The notes: generated by a model not told the origin, from the sequence alone. A stretch of DNA of 64,000 bases from Lachnospiraceae bacterium (GCA_017540605.1 JAFYAS010000020.1:1-64000), one strand, 5' to 3'; positions 1-10,117 are shown, counted from the stretch's first letter. Program-made: numbers and translations.

Positions 1-103
1 CAAGGTTGTAAGACCCCTTGAAGACTACAAGGTAGATAGGTCGGAGGTGTAAGTGCAGTAATGTATGTAGCTGACCGATACTAATAGGTCGAGGGTTTGT
101 CTT
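1..103 (+). rRNA. 23S ribosomal RNA, 3' end (partial)
   Basis: The first ~100 bases match the conserved 3' end of bacterial 23S rRNA. Visible parts are the stretch ending in AGCTGACCGATACTAATAGG, followed by TCGAGGG, which is domain VI and the terminal stem region. The 5' part lies outside the window. The exact mature 3' end is placed by analogy with other 23S genes and may be off by a few bases. No 5S rRNA or tRNA sequence was recognised in the ~390 bases that follow, so this operon either lacks a downstream 5S or has it elsewhere. Confidence 0.93.
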
Positions 104-113
104 GAGCAGAGAA

Positions 114-209
114 CTTAACAAGAACGAGTCGAAGACGAAGTTCGAGTTTAGTCGTAGCCACGTCGATGCCCTTAACGAAAGCGAGTCGTAGACGAAGCTT
201 GAGTTTAGT
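114..209 (+). repeat. Two imperfect 39-nt direct repeats (114-152 and 171-209), each able to fold as a hairpin
   Basis: Two 39-nt copies directly downstream of 23S rRNA differ at six positions by my count. Each can fold as an outer stem, a 4-bp stem, a GA/GAA internal loop, and a GTC/GAC stem with a 3-nt loop. Four of the differences form two compensatory pairs: the 4-bp stem is GAAC/GTTC in copy 1 and AAGC/GCTT in copy 2. This argues for a selected RNA structure, possibly for rRNA processing or a dispersed palindromic repeat. Function is inference. Confidence 0.6.
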
Positions 210-294
210 AATCGACGATGTGTGTTCTGCCAAAGAACTCCAATATTTAACGTTTGAAAGATGTTGATCTGTATGTGATTTTGAAGGTACAAGA

Positions 295-326
295 AAAGTC
301 TTGCTATAGTGCAGGACTTTTTTTAT
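295..326 (+). terminator. Rho-independent terminator of the rRNA operon
   Basis: A GC-moderate stem (AAAGTCTTGC paired with the arm around 311-320) is followed by a run of seven or more T residues. It ends the rRNA transcript before the giant-gene locus. Confidence 0.8.
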
Positions 327-418
327 TTCCTATAATTATCCCTGATATGATAGTTTAGTACGAAAGCAATTATTGATAATTGAATGAAATTTTAATAAAA
401 TAATAATTAGTTTTTATG

Positions 419-452
419 TGTTGCGCTTTTGTTGCGCGGGGTATGATATTAT
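419..452 (+). promoter_or_regulatory. Shared two-repeat promoter element upstream of giant gene A
   Basis: Two TTGCGC boxes (421-426 and 432-437) lie 11 bp apart and are joined by TTTTG. A -10-like TATTAT (447-452) with an extended TGA follows, 26 bp from the start of the first box. The same layout and spacing occur before giant genes C and D. No good -35 hexamer sits 17 bp upstream of the -10, so the repeats probably bind an activator or an alternative sigma factor. The AT-rich stretch 343-418 holds a small palindrome (CAATTATTGATAATTG) and no gene that I can see. Confidence 0.65.
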
Positions 453-495
453 CAAGCCAACATAATAATTAACAATCTACGAGAGGAGAACAATT

Positions 496-3400
496 ATGAA
501 GGAAATTGATGAAATGAACTATTATGGACAGGGAGCAAAGGAGAATCTTAACGAGGATGATTACAAGAATGAGTTGAAGCGTCTTGAAGCCGAGAAGAAG
601 GCTAGAGAAAAATACGAGTCTGATGAGATAATAAAGGCAGACCTCGAGAAAAAAGAAGAGATTAAGAAGCAGGCAGAAAAGGATGCCAGAGAAAAGGAAA
701 AAGAAGGCAGACAGAAGCGTATTGAGGCAAGACAGAAGGTTCTCAAGGACGAAGAAGCAGAGAGAAAGCGTATAAAAGACGAACGCGATAAAGCTATAGC
801 CAAGTTTGACACGCTTGAAACAGAGGATATGTTGAAAGTCCTTAATGACGGCGATGACATGCAGATATATTATAACCAGATGTTCAAAGATGGTTATATG
901 AGCTATAGAAACGACCAGCGAATTAACAAAGCATTTGACGAAATCAAACATTTCAGTTTAGATGTATCCGATGAAGAGCTTGAGAAGGCTGATGTACTTT
1001 TTCGTATGCTGTTTTCTGATATTGCAGAGTTTGAGAAACCTTTCATTTACTTTATCAATGATAATAATATTCCGGACGATCCGAATAGGCAGGACGATAT
1101 GATTGCCGCCAACTTTGTCGATGATAATATATCCGTACAGGAAATAATTGATAAGGAAATTAACGATAAGGGTATCTATGTTTCGCCGGAGAAGACCATG
1201 CGCCTGCAGAAGTTTTATGTTCTCAATAAGATCAAGGACATATATGGAATGGTAGATACTTTTGTCGGTGAAGATGTAAAGAAATTGAAGACCCTTGACC
1301 CTGAAAAGAATAAGGAGACAATCGCTTTTATTAATAAGGAGTTGGATGAAAAACTTAAATACTATGGCGATGATATCAAATACAGGGGATTTGTCGCAGA
1401 GCAGAATATGAGTGGAAATATGGAAGTTCTCCGTCCGGCAGAGGATTATACAAGGGATGCCAGGAGTAGAAAGAGATGGCTTGATAAGCATCCGGAGAAC
1501 ACTGAGGTCAACTATATCTATGACGAGGTTCGTTATCAGCTTGCTTTTGCCAAGTTATTTTCCGAACAGGTTATGCAAGATCAGGAGTTTCCGTATTCAA
1601 TAAGACAAAACAGAAAGCCGTCAAGTCTTAACCGCGCAAAGTATGAACTTAGAGAAATCAGGGCTGCATTCGAGGTACAGGCAGAAAATGTACATGATTA
1701 TGATCTTAAAGACTTTAATAAGGCTATGGCATTTTTGTGTGATTATGAAGCCGGAGATTTCATGAAGCTTATGCGTGAGAAACCTCATATTGCGAATCTT
1801 GTGGATGTTGTAATGAACGGCCCTATGACCAGATTAGAGTATGGCGAAACACAGGAAGAGATATATAATAAGTTAAAGAAAGCAAATCCGGACACGCTTA
1901 AGTCATATATAAGATTTGTTGAGGGCGTGGCAGCTCAGGTCGAAGCTGAATATGCGAAACAGAAATTCGCTGCAGAAGGTTACCCGAAGGAAAAGGAAGA
2001 AGAAGTTAAGAGTAAATGTGTTAAGGCTGCTGATAATTTCTATTCTTATAGTAATAATCTTAAGCCTGCTAATCTCAAGGCCTTTGACAAGTATTGCAGA
2101 AAGCGTGTATCAAGAGCTTTTGACAAGGAAGATAATGGCAATATCCTTTCAGATATGAAAGTTATAACTAATGAGGTATCTGCTCTTCAACGAGGATGGA
2201 GTTTTAAAGAGACTTTCATATTTGCCATGGTTCATTCCGTATACAAGAAAACGAGAGAGTTATACTATAACAAGAGTAGGCAGAAATATGGAAATCAATA
2301 TAATGAGATAGCAGACATTGAATATAATCTTGAACAGGCAAAGACCGCTGTTGAAAGGAGACAGCAATTAGTTAAATTTGAAAACTTTATCAGAAAAAAT
2401 ATTGATGATAAAGAGCTTGTCGCTCCGACAATGGATTATCGGCTTGAATATGATGAGGTCAGAGAGAATTTTGACAACGGATATAGTGATGCTGTTAAGG
2501 CTGATCTTAAGAAGGTTGAGAATGATCCTGCCAAACTTGCACAAGAAATGGTCAAAATGAAGACCATCGCTTATGATACTGACAATAATAATATACATAA
2601 TGAGATATTCAAGGACTACATCAAAGGTCTTGATGAAAATAAGAAGACGGAACTTCAGAAGGCGATATACAATGAGCGCCATAATCAGATGCTCAAGCGT
2701 GCGGAAAACGTAAGCAAGTATAGCGAAGAGATATATAAGCGTGACGAGCTTGCCACATTCAAGGAGAATCGGACGATTCATGATGATGTCTATGCTCAGA
2801 TCGGACGTATAGTCAGCGAGAATGACGGTGTTACCGCAGCGGATGATCTTGAGGGATTGTTCGAGGCTAAGTTAGCAGATGATGTTAAGAAAAAGATTAC
2901 CGATGATTTCACTGAGAAGAACATTAAGAGTAAGGCTTTCAAGATCGGTGATGAAGAATATCCGGATTTTTCACATTATCAGATGGAGTTAGCCAAAAAG
3001 ATTGACAATAACAAGGCTGACCATGGATTTAAGGTGGTAAAGGCTCCGGATGGCGGTTTCAACATCCGTTACGACAAGGAGATTGTTGAAATCAAGAAAG
3101 ACCTGATGGAAAAGACGGATGCCCAGTTTGCTGACCTCGAGGTCGAGCTTGCCAGGATCAGATCCACAATGAATTCATATATAATGAGAATTAACAATGA
3201 TGAATTCACTAAGATTCATTCCGGCTCCGGTGACATGTATTATGATATGTACAGCCTTGCTACTTATGATAGCGGATTCTCTGTAAGTTCATATATAGAT
3301 ACTCTTAAAAATGTAGCAAAGAAGGTTGACGGATACATAAAAGAAGCTAAGGATGGAGACAAACCGGGTGAGGTTGAGTTCTTCGAAGAAATCAAAGCAT

Positions 3401-5760
3401 TTACAAATAAGTCTCTTGGTATATTAAAACCCGAGAATTATCCGGATGTCAATTTCTACACACTTACCAGAAATTTGAAAAGGGATGTGGAAGTTACCAA
3501 AGTTCTCTGGGAGAATAGGGAAGAGGGCAATAAATGGGAACCAAAGCCGTCTGAATATGTTAAGGAGAAACAGAAAAACGCAGTAGACAGCAAGGAAGAG
3601 CAGTTCTATAAGGCTATAGCAAAGACACCTTCAAGAAAGATGTTTGATGAGGATAAGGGATATGACGATATTAGACTTAAACCATCAAGAATCTATGAAA
3701 TGTGCGAGAAGTATTTCAATGCATTAGTTGCTATTGATGGTAATGACGTATCCAAAGAATCCAAGGAATATCAGGAATTCTACTACTCATTAAAGGATCT
3801 TAAGGAGAATTTCAGGGGTAAAGAGGTAAGTCAGATTGACGGCTCTAATGTGACTCTTGACTGTATTTTAGACCTTGACACCACAATAAAAGCATACCTT
3901 AAGAGTAACGATACTTCTAAGAATGCACCTCTTAGAAAGAATGTTGCCGACCAGATAAACAGAAATTATCTGTATGTTAAGCATGGTTTTGATTGGGATA
4001 ATAATGTTGCTAACTTTGAGGAATGGACCAAGAATGATCGGGATATCAAAAAAGCAATTAATAAGCTTCCTGATGAGGCAAAGCAAAAACGTCAGGCTAG
4101 AATAGACGCAGAGGAAAAAGCAAAAGAGGATGCAAAAAAGGCTGAGAAAGAAGCGGAAGAAACCAAGAAAAAATTAAATGATGAGTTAAAAAAGATAAAT
4201 GTCAAGGAAAGAGATATTAAGAACCAGCTCAAAGCTGCTGACAAGCAGATTGAAGAGGCAAATTCGCAGATAGGTACATCTAATAAGAATATTGCATGGG
4301 CAAAAACTCATAACAGACCAGATAGGGTAGCGGATAACGAAAAATTAATAAACGAATCAAATGCGAAGATTAAGGCGGCAGAGCAGAAAAAGGCGGATTT
4401 GAACAAACAACTTGCCGGCATTGATAAAGAGCGAAAGGATGCCAGAAAGAAATTCGTTGTCAAGGAGATAAAGGAAGAAAAGCCGAAGTTAAGACGTCAG
4501 GCAGTAAAGGATGCCATGATGAAGGTGGCTAAGAAGAACGATCCTGTCAAGAAGGTTGACGAAAAGAAGGTTGTTCCGCCTGTTGAGAAGGAAGTGCCTA
4601 AGAAGGGCAAGAAGGCTAATGCTCATGACGGAAATAACATGATTATTGATGAGAATGTTAATAATAATATCATTAATGATAAGAAAGACAATATCATCGA
4701 AATCAATGAGAAAGAAAATATCATCAATACAAATGTTATTAAGACGGATATCATCAATGAGATCCACAAGAAGGATAATATTATCAAAGACAATAAAAAG
4801 AAGAATGATATTATCGAATTAGATGATGACCTTAATGATAATGTTAAGAAGAATACAGAGAAGCCATCAGCAAAGAAAGCACCAAAGGCTAAGAAAGGCA
4901 AGTTAGAGGTCAGCTACAAGAGTTATATTATGCTTCATACCGGAGAACATGCCGGCAAGAATCATAAGGAAAAAGTCAATAACTTTGCAAAGGTTATCGC
5001 AGCATATATGCTCTCTGCCTCGAAAAAGAAGTTCTCTGTATCAATGATACATGACTTTGTAGATGTTATGAAAGAGAATCTGCTCCTTAATGATATATCG
5101 GAAGATAAGCTTAATGAGTACCTTGCATCACCTAAGGAAGCAACCAAGGGGGCTCTTAAGGTGGTAGGAGATTTATATAATGTCACAGGTAATCAGGGCG
5201 AGTATTGTAGAGAGATGATGCAGTTGTATAATTCTATGATGTCAGATGAAGGACGAAGTGCAGAGTATAAGGATCTTAAAAAATGTATTAAGAGAGTGGC
5301 ATTCTTAAATGACAAAGAATTTTCAAGCGAACAGGATAAAGCGGATTCTTTCAGCCACGTATCCTTCTTATTAGCATTTGGAATCGCTAAGTATATGAAA
5401 GGCAAGAAGAGTGTACGTACCTTTGAAGGCGGAAGAGAGCGCTTTGACAATGCCCTTGATGCGGCTGCAATTCTTACCAAGTATGCACCAAGTTCCAAGA
5501 AGAGAATCGACAAGCTCGTTGACAGGATCAATGAGGTTCGTAAAGACAAGAAGAATCCTGTTTCGTTAGATAATTATGGAGTTGACCGTGCGATTGCTGC
5601 GCATAATGCTCGTGAAGCAGCTAAGAAAGCAAAAAAAGGAGGAAAAGAAGAATTCTCTGCGATTGATGCCCATTGGCAGGCTGAAATAGATGCCCTAAAA
5701 AATGCTAATGAAAATGCCGGTAAGAAAGCTGATGCAAGGCAAACAATTAATCGAAAATGA
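496..5760 (+). CDS. Giant protein A, 1754 aa, unknown function
   Basis: No family recognised over its length. Start ATG follows a good ribosome-binding site (GAGAGGAG). There is no signal peptide or membrane segment. Residues ~10-115 are a highly charged Lys/Glu helical stretch with coiled-coil character. Residues ~1195-1330 are a second long coiled coil. Residues ~1375-1450 are an Asn/Ile/Asp/Lys low-complexity linker with repeated NII and DNII units. The C-terminal ~200 residues form a helical module with the motif GGRERFD near residue 1648, which aligns with the C-terminal parts of giant proteins B, C and D. A GWSxxE motif near residue 566 also occurs near residue 277 of giant protein D. 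The gene ends in a strong terminator and is followed 72 bp later by giant gene B. A structural or scaffold role is possible but unproven. Confidence 0.85.
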   Translation: MKEIDEMNYYGQGAKENLNEDDYKNELKRLEAEKKAREKYESDEIIKADLEKKEEIKKQAEKDAREKEKEGRQKRIEARQKVLKDEEAERKRIKDERDKAIAKFDTLETEDMLKVLNDGDDMQIYYNQMFKDGYMSYRNDQRINKAFDEIKHFSLDVSDEELEKADVLFRMLFSDIAEFEKPFIYFINDNNIPDDPNRQDDMIAANFVDDNISVQEIIDKEINDKGIYVSPEKTMRLQKFYVLNKIKDIYGMVDTFVGEDVKKLKTLDPEKNKETIAFINKELDEKLKYYGDDIKYRGFVAEQNMSGNMEVLRPAEDYTRDARSRKRWLDKHPENTEVNYIYDEVRYQLAFAKLFSEQVMQDQEFPYSIRQNRKPSSLNRAKYELREIRAAFEVQAENVHDYDLKDFNKAMAFLCDYEAGDFMKLMREKPHIANLVDVVMNGPMTRLEYGETQEEIYNKLKKANPDTLKSYIRFVEGVAAQVEAEYAKQKFAAEGYPKEKEEEVKSKCVKAADNFYSYSNNLKPANLKAFDKYCRKRVSRAFDKEDNGNILSDMKVITNEVSALQRGWSFKETFIFAMVHSVYKKTRELYYNKSRQKYGNQYNEIADIEYNLEQAKTAVERRQQLVKFENFIRKNIDDKELVAPTMDYRLEYDEVRENFDNGYSDAVKADLKKVENDPAKLAQEMVKMKTIAYDTDNNNIHNEIFKDYIKGLDENKKTELQKAIYNERHNQMLKRAENVSKYSEEIYKRDELATFKENRTIHDDVYAQIGRIVSENDGVTAADDLEGLFEAKLADDVKKKITDDFTEKNIKSKAFKIGDEEYPDFSHYQMELAKKIDNNKADHGFKVVKAPDGGFNIRYDKEIVEIKKDLMEKTDAQFADLEVELARIRSTMNSYIMRINNDEFTKIHSGSGDMYYDMYSLATYDSGFSVSSYIDTLKNVAKKVDGYIKEAKDGDKPGEVEFFEEIKAFTNKSLGILKPENYPDVNFYTLTRNLKRDVEVTKVLWENREEGNKWEPKPSEYVKEKQKNAVDSKEEQFYKAIAKTPSRKMFDEDKGYDDIRLKPSRIYEMCEKYFNALVAIDGNDVSKESKEYQEFYYSLKDLKENFRGKEVSQIDGSNVTLDCILDLDTTIKAYLKSNDTSKNAPLRKNVADQINRNYLYVKHGFDWDNNVANFEEWTKNDRDIKKAINKLPDEAKQKRQARIDAEEKAKEDAKKAEKEAEETKKKLNDELKKINVKERDIKNQLKAADKQIEEANSQIGTSNKNIAWAKTHNRPDRVADNEKLINESNAKIKAAEQKKADLNKQLAGIDKERKDARKKFVVKEIKEEKPKLRRQAVKDAMMKVAKKNDPVKKVDEKKVVPPVEKEVPKKGKKANAHDGNNMIIDENVNNNIINDKKDNIIEINEKENIINTNVIKTDIINEIHKKDNIIKDNKKKNDIIELDDDLNDNVKKNTEKPSAKKAPKAKKGKLEVSYKSYIMLHTGEHAGKNHKEKVNNFAKVIAAYMLSASKKKFSVSMIHDFVDVMKENLLLNDISEDKLNEYLASPKEATKGALKVVGDLYNVTGNQGEYCREMMQLYNSMMSDEGRSAEYKDLKKCIKRVAFLNDKEFSSEQDKADSFSHVSFLLAFGIAKYMKGKKSVRTFEGGRERFDNALDAAAILTKYAPSSKKRIDKLVDRINEVRKDKKNPVSLDNYGVDRAIAAHNAREAAKKAKKGGKEEFSAIDAHWQAEIDALKNANENAGKKADARQTINRK

Positions 5761-5771
5761 TAACTTAAGGA

Positions 5772-5799
5772 AAAGCCGGAGCTATCCGGCTTTTTCGCA
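5772..5799 (+). terminator. Terminator between giant genes A and B
   Basis: AAAAGCCGG, loop AGCTAT, CCGGCTTTTT: a classic symmetrical stem with a T run. Gene B has no copy of the shared promoter element, so it is either expressed by read-through here or from a weak promoter I cannot identify. Confidence 0.85.
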
Positions 5800-5832
5800 A
5801 TAGCCTAAAATTAGAGATAGAGGAGAAGGAAT

Positions 5833-8800
5833 ATGCCGGTTAAGAATAAAGATGGAAATTTGCGTTCCGAAAAGAGAAAAAAACAATTTAAGACATATGT
5901 CAACATAAAGATTAAATGGCTGAACTTGCCGCAGCGTGAAGCTGTTGTCGCCGTAGACAAGATGATGGATGAGATGGAACCGTATCTTAACATCAACAAT
6001 CCAAAGCCGATTAGCAGAGAACAGTTGAAGCATTACTGCGATGAATATACGAGGATATTAGGCTTGGTTGAGGATTCATGGAGTACCAAAACAGAATATG
6101 CCAGAAGTAAAACATCAGGATATAAGGAATTTAAGAAAATCCGAAGGATAATGTCTAAGGATATACATACCTTTGAAAAACTGCTTCATCAAGAGGATAA
6201 GAACGAATTCAATCTTTTGGAAGCATTTGAGGAATCACGTTCCGTTACAATAGATGTTGATGAGAAAGAGATGGATAAAGCAGTTGGGGGCGCTTTTTCC
6301 AATCGTATGCATATCAAAAACGGTGAGATTGATGGATATTTTACCCTGCATAGCAAACCGTACGATGCAGAAAGTGAGATTGATAAGGTTGCAGCAAAAT
6401 ACAGCAGCGAAGATAAAGATGTAATAGATTTTGTAAAATATATCATAGGACTTCAGGATGACGGCACCCCTAATTCCAAATTTTCCACTTTGTATAATGA
6501 TATGTGTACGGAAAGGAATACCTTAAGCGGCGATGCAGCATTTATATCTTCCGGGTATGATTCCATAGAAGAATATGAGAAGGAGTTTGGTGAAAAGTTA
6601 AAAGAGGATATTGAATCATTTCTCGACACTTACGGATATGAATCAGGAACCGAAGAATACGAAGCTGTCAAAGCTAAGTGTATGGTTTATACTAATGGGA
6701 AAAACATTGACGACCTTATTAATGCCAATAATGAAATCAGGACATATACGCATACTAATGCAACAATGTATGAAAGACATGGAATGAACATTAACGGCAG
6801 GGTTGATATGCGTAACTCCGCTATGAGTGCTGTTGCTGAGCTTATTAACGTGGATAATGTTATCGCTTCCTCAAAAAGTATGCGCATCAATTCCGGAGGC
6901 AAGACCATAAAGGGAACAATAATGAATGCCGCAAAGGGTGAAGATATCTTAAAGGCTTCAATGGATTCACCTTTGATGAAGGCGGGAATTAATAGTCTTG
7001 AGAATTCGCCGAGTCTTATTGAGGACATTGCGAATCTGCAGATACTTGATTATCTGTGCGGTAATGTAGACAGACATATCAAGAATTTCACATATATATT
7101 TGACGAGAATGGTAAACTTATCGGAATACAGGGTATAGATAATGATCTTTCGTTTGGTGAGAAGTATCAGGGTGTTAATTACAATATGGAATTTTCAACG
7201 CCACTTAGTGAGGCGATGATAATTCCGGAGAAAACTGCTGATGCCGTTATGAAACTTGATCCGGAAAAACTAAGAGTCATTCTTATCGGTTATGATCTTG
7301 ATCCTAATGAAATAGCTACTGCGGGAGAGAGGCTCCTGACTTTAAAGGAGCAGATCAAAAAGGGCAGAGAACGTTCACGCTATGAGACTGAGGTAAAACC
7401 GGAGTCAGGTTATCTGAAGGTTGTAAGCAGGGAGGATATTGAAAAAATATCCTTCAATATGGATCTTACTAATGATGACAAGAAGCTCATTGATACGACT
7501 AATCTATTCTATCGTGTTAAGGATGTGTTCTCCAATACAACGACAGACCGCATCATTAATGAAAAGAGAGGTCTTATCAAAAAAGAAGCTCTGCCTCATT
7601 TTCATGATTACAGACGGCAAATGTCTGAAGTGAAAAAATGCTATGAGGAATTAAAGACTGCTTCAATGGAAGTGGAAAGTAACGGACTGGCTGCTTTCAT
7701 GACAGATTATGAGAATGCACCGACTGACTTGTATAATATGGTCAATGGTGCAATCAACGAGGAATTCGTTAGTTTTGCGGAAACGACAAAAACTACGCTT
7801 ACAGGTCTTTTGCAGTATATGAAGAATGAGGGTATTCCGGAGGATAAGGTTCATTTATTGGACAATATGAAGAAGGCATTGGAAAATGTATCCGCTGATT
7901 TGGAAGCTATTGCAGATGCCGTCGGTAAGGATGAAAGCCTTAGGAATAAGATGCTTACAAGAAGGCAACAGGGCGTGGTTCAGGCTAACCATTTCAAGAC
8001 TAAGTCGGTGGAAAGAGATACCAAAAAGATTGTACGACCGGTTTCATATGCGCAGATGAAGCAGTCATTGGCATATGATAAAGATCTGAATATAAGAGAA
8101 CTTTCACAGGCGATACAGGGAGAACCCAAAGAGGAAAAAAAGAAAAATAATGATGAAGGACTTTTTGGTGGAGGAGGACTTGATAAAAAATTCCCGAAGT
8201 CTGCTCCTTCTTACATAAAACCTTGTCTACTCAATGCTTTGGAGATTGATAGCAGAGAGATATACATAAAGCTTGGAAGTGATGAGGAATCGGAAGAGCC
8301 AAAGCTTTCGGAGGAAGATAAAACAGCTCTCGTGGAGAAAATACTCGCTGACAGAATACTTAGCAGTCTTATTAATGATATTCCGAAACTTGCGGATAAT
8401 ATCGGTAATAATACGGATAAACTTGCAGGACTTCGTGACGAATTGATTGTCACTATGAGAAATGACAAGGATTGGGAAAAAGCAGTCGCAGATGAGAAGA
8501 ATGTAATTAAGACGGCGGCTTTAGCAAGGAAAAATGTATCGGCTATCGATGAGTTCCTTAAAAACGGCACGACGAATGAGCTTAGTCCTGAATTAAAGAG
8601 TCAGGCAGACTCTATTGCTGAATTTAACCTTATGATGAAAAACGGTGAGGGAAGTCAGAATAATAAAAAAGCATGGCTTCAAAAATACTTTTCATCAAAG
8701 CTTTCTGATAATATCAGAAATAAGTTAAAGGGTGCTATAGAAAACAATAGCTTTAAGATAGAGAATGCTATCAATTATGAAGACCTTGAGCCGAAAGAGA

Positions 8801-9909
8801 ATGAGATCATTGACGTTAAAGCTGATGACAAGATCAATCCTATATCAGGGGCGGATGTCAAAGAGCCAAAGGTTATTAAAGCTGATGGCAAGAATAATCT
8901 CGTAGAAGGGGCGAATGTCATAGAGCCGGGGATACAGGATTCACCGGAATATGCCAGAAAATTGAAATTCTCTGAGGGAACATTCCGTTATGGACATGTG
9001 ATGCTTGATATCTGCGAAGATCTGAAAAAGCAGTGCAAAATATTGGAGTGGGAAGGATTAAAGAATAAGAATTATTCATTCATAGATGACAGAAATAATT
9101 CTTCCAAAAAGTACAATAAAATGGCAGAATGTCTTGATAAAGTGATATCTTTCTTAGATGAAGATAATAAAAAGCCGGCTCCTTTGGATGTCAAGGCAGC
9201 TTTAAAACAATTATATTTGGCAAGTCTTGATTACTATAACAGCCATGTTGGCGTGATAACCGGACCGATAAGTGATTACGGACAGGCAAGACTTGGGGTT
9301 GCTGACTATCTTACAGACAACATACCTGAAATGATCAATACTTATGATAATCTCAGAAGAGGCGTATGTTCATATGTGGCGGAAGATGGATTGGCATATG
9401 GTAACAAACCTTTTAATGAGATAGTCTACAAGAATAATGAATTGATGATGGAGATAAAAAAAATAAGTAAGGAAGATTATGATTCAATAAGTGCCCGTTA
9501 TCAGGATAAGGAAAAGATAAAAGATGTGAGAAGAGCCTCTGCAGAGCAGCTTGCATTTAAGAAAAAGTTCAAGGGCATAAGTAAGACCATGTTAAAAAAT
9601 TATGAGTATACGAAGAATATTGATGATTATCTGTCTATGAAGAAGGACATGAGTATCTATGATAAGGCAAAATATTATCTCATGAAGGAGATGCTTGACA
9701 AAGCCTACAGACCGGACATCACATATAGTGAGGTGAAAGCGATAAATGATTCCTTTAACGCCGCGACATTTAGGCGCGAAGTCAAAAAACTTGCCGCTAA
9801 TGAGAGCTTTAAGAGGTGTGTAAGAAATAATCCGGATAAAGCATTATCCGAATGGAAGAAAAGGCAGGCCGAAAACAATATGATCAACGGACCGGTAAAA
9901 GGTAAATGA
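5833..9909 (+). CDS. Giant protein B, 1358 aa, with a PI3/4-kinase/HipA-like kinase core
   Basis: Start ATG follows GAGGAGAAGG. Residues ~150-500 look like an atypical kinase of the PI3/4-kinase/HipA/actin-fragmin-kinase fold. A Gly-containing strand lies near 150. A helix with RNSAMSAVAELINVDNVIA is followed by a hinge-like GTIMNAAKGED. The catalytic loop GNVDRHIKN has its Asp at residue 413. The metal-binding motif GIDNDLSFG has Asp at 436 and 438. Both catalytic motifs look intact, so activity on a protein or small molecule is plausible. The rest is mostly helical, with a short duplicated linker around residues 995-1035 (two copies ending GAxVxEP). A helical module near 1060-1165 aligns with modules in A, C and D. 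No signal peptide or transmembrane segment is visible. Substrate and full-length family are unknown. Confidence 0.83.
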   Translation: MPVKNKDGNLRSEKRKKQFKTYVNIKIKWLNLPQREAVVAVDKMMDEMEPYLNINNPKPISREQLKHYCDEYTRILGLVEDSWSTKTEYARSKTSGYKEFKKIRRIMSKDIHTFEKLLHQEDKNEFNLLEAFEESRSVTIDVDEKEMDKAVGGAFSNRMHIKNGEIDGYFTLHSKPYDAESEIDKVAAKYSSEDKDVIDFVKYIIGLQDDGTPNSKFSTLYNDMCTERNTLSGDAAFISSGYDSIEEYEKEFGEKLKEDIESFLDTYGYESGTEEYEAVKAKCMVYTNGKNIDDLINANNEIRTYTHTNATMYERHGMNINGRVDMRNSAMSAVAELINVDNVIASSKSMRINSGGKTIKGTIMNAAKGEDILKASMDSPLMKAGINSLENSPSLIEDIANLQILDYLCGNVDRHIKNFTYIFDENGKLIGIQGIDNDLSFGEKYQGVNYNMEFSTPLSEAMIIPEKTADAVMKLDPEKLRVILIGYDLDPNEIATAGERLLTLKEQIKKGRERSRYETEVKPESGYLKVVSREDIEKISFNMDLTNDDKKLIDTTNLFYRVKDVFSNTTTDRIINEKRGLIKKEALPHFHDYRRQMSEVKKCYEELKTASMEVESNGLAAFMTDYENAPTDLYNMVNGAINEEFVSFAETTKTTLTGLLQYMKNEGIPEDKVHLLDNMKKALENVSADLEAIADAVGKDESLRNKMLTRRQQGVVQANHFKTKSVERDTKKIVRPVSYAQMKQSLAYDKDLNIRELSQAIQGEPKEEKKKNNDEGLFGGGGLDKKFPKSAPSYIKPCLLNALEIDSREIYIKLGSDEESEEPKLSEEDKTALVEKILADRILSSLINDIPKLADNIGNNTDKLAGLRDELIVTMRNDKDWEKAVADEKNVIKTAALARKNVSAIDEFLKNGTTNELSPELKSQADSIAEFNLMMKNGEGSQNNKKAWLQKYFSSKLSDNIRNKLKGAIENNSFKIENAINYEDLEPKENEIIDVKADDKINPISGADVKEPKVIKADGKNNLVEGANVIEPGIQDSPEYARKLKFSEGTFRYGHVMLDICEDLKKQCKILEWEGLKNKNYSFIDDRNNSSKKYNKMAECLDKVISFLDEDNKKPAPLDVKAALKQLYLASLDYYNSHVGVITGPISDYGQARLGVADYLTDNIPEMINTYDNLRRGVCSYVAEDGLAYGNKPFNEIVYKNNELMMEIKKISKEDYDSISARYQDKEKIKDVRRASAEQLAFKKKFKGISKTMLKNYEYTKNIDDYLSMKKDMSIYDKAKYYLMKEMLDKAYRPDITYSEVKAINDSFNAATFRREVKKLAANESFKRCVRNNPDKALSEWKKRQAENNMINGPVKGK

Positions 9910-9940
9910 GGCCGGAAGATTGTGAAACCTGCTAGTTTTT

Positions 9941-10117
9941 TTGTTATTAACTTCTCTTTATAATTCACTTAAACCATATTTTGAAGATGAAAATATTACT
10001 GATGAATATACATATATACCGGTCTGGACATTTAAAATTTCCGGAGGAAATGGAGAAGTGTCTTATAGTATATCAGTAAATGCTATGGATGGTACAGTGT
10101 TAGATATGTATGAGTGA
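9941..10117 (+). pseudogene. Remnant of a PepSY-like or lipoprotein gene, C-terminal piece only
   Basis: This 177-base open stretch has no usable start and lies between giant genes B and C. Its translation ends with YIPVWTFKISGG and then YSISVNAMDGTVLDMYE before a TGA. That pattern, a xPVWxF strand followed by a strand ending in a DGTVL turn, is typical of the last PepSY-like repeat of secreted Firmicutes proteins. The upstream part of such a gene is missing, so I read it as a decayed remnant. The resemblance is judged by eye over about 45 residues. The stretch 9910-10120 shows nothing else. Confidence 0.45.

Noticed and set aside
104-495. A possible 5S rRNA or tRNA after the 23S rRNA
   Set aside because: No 5S core or cloverleaf with a TTCGA-type T loop could be found; the stretch holds hairpin repeats, a terminator and a promoter region.
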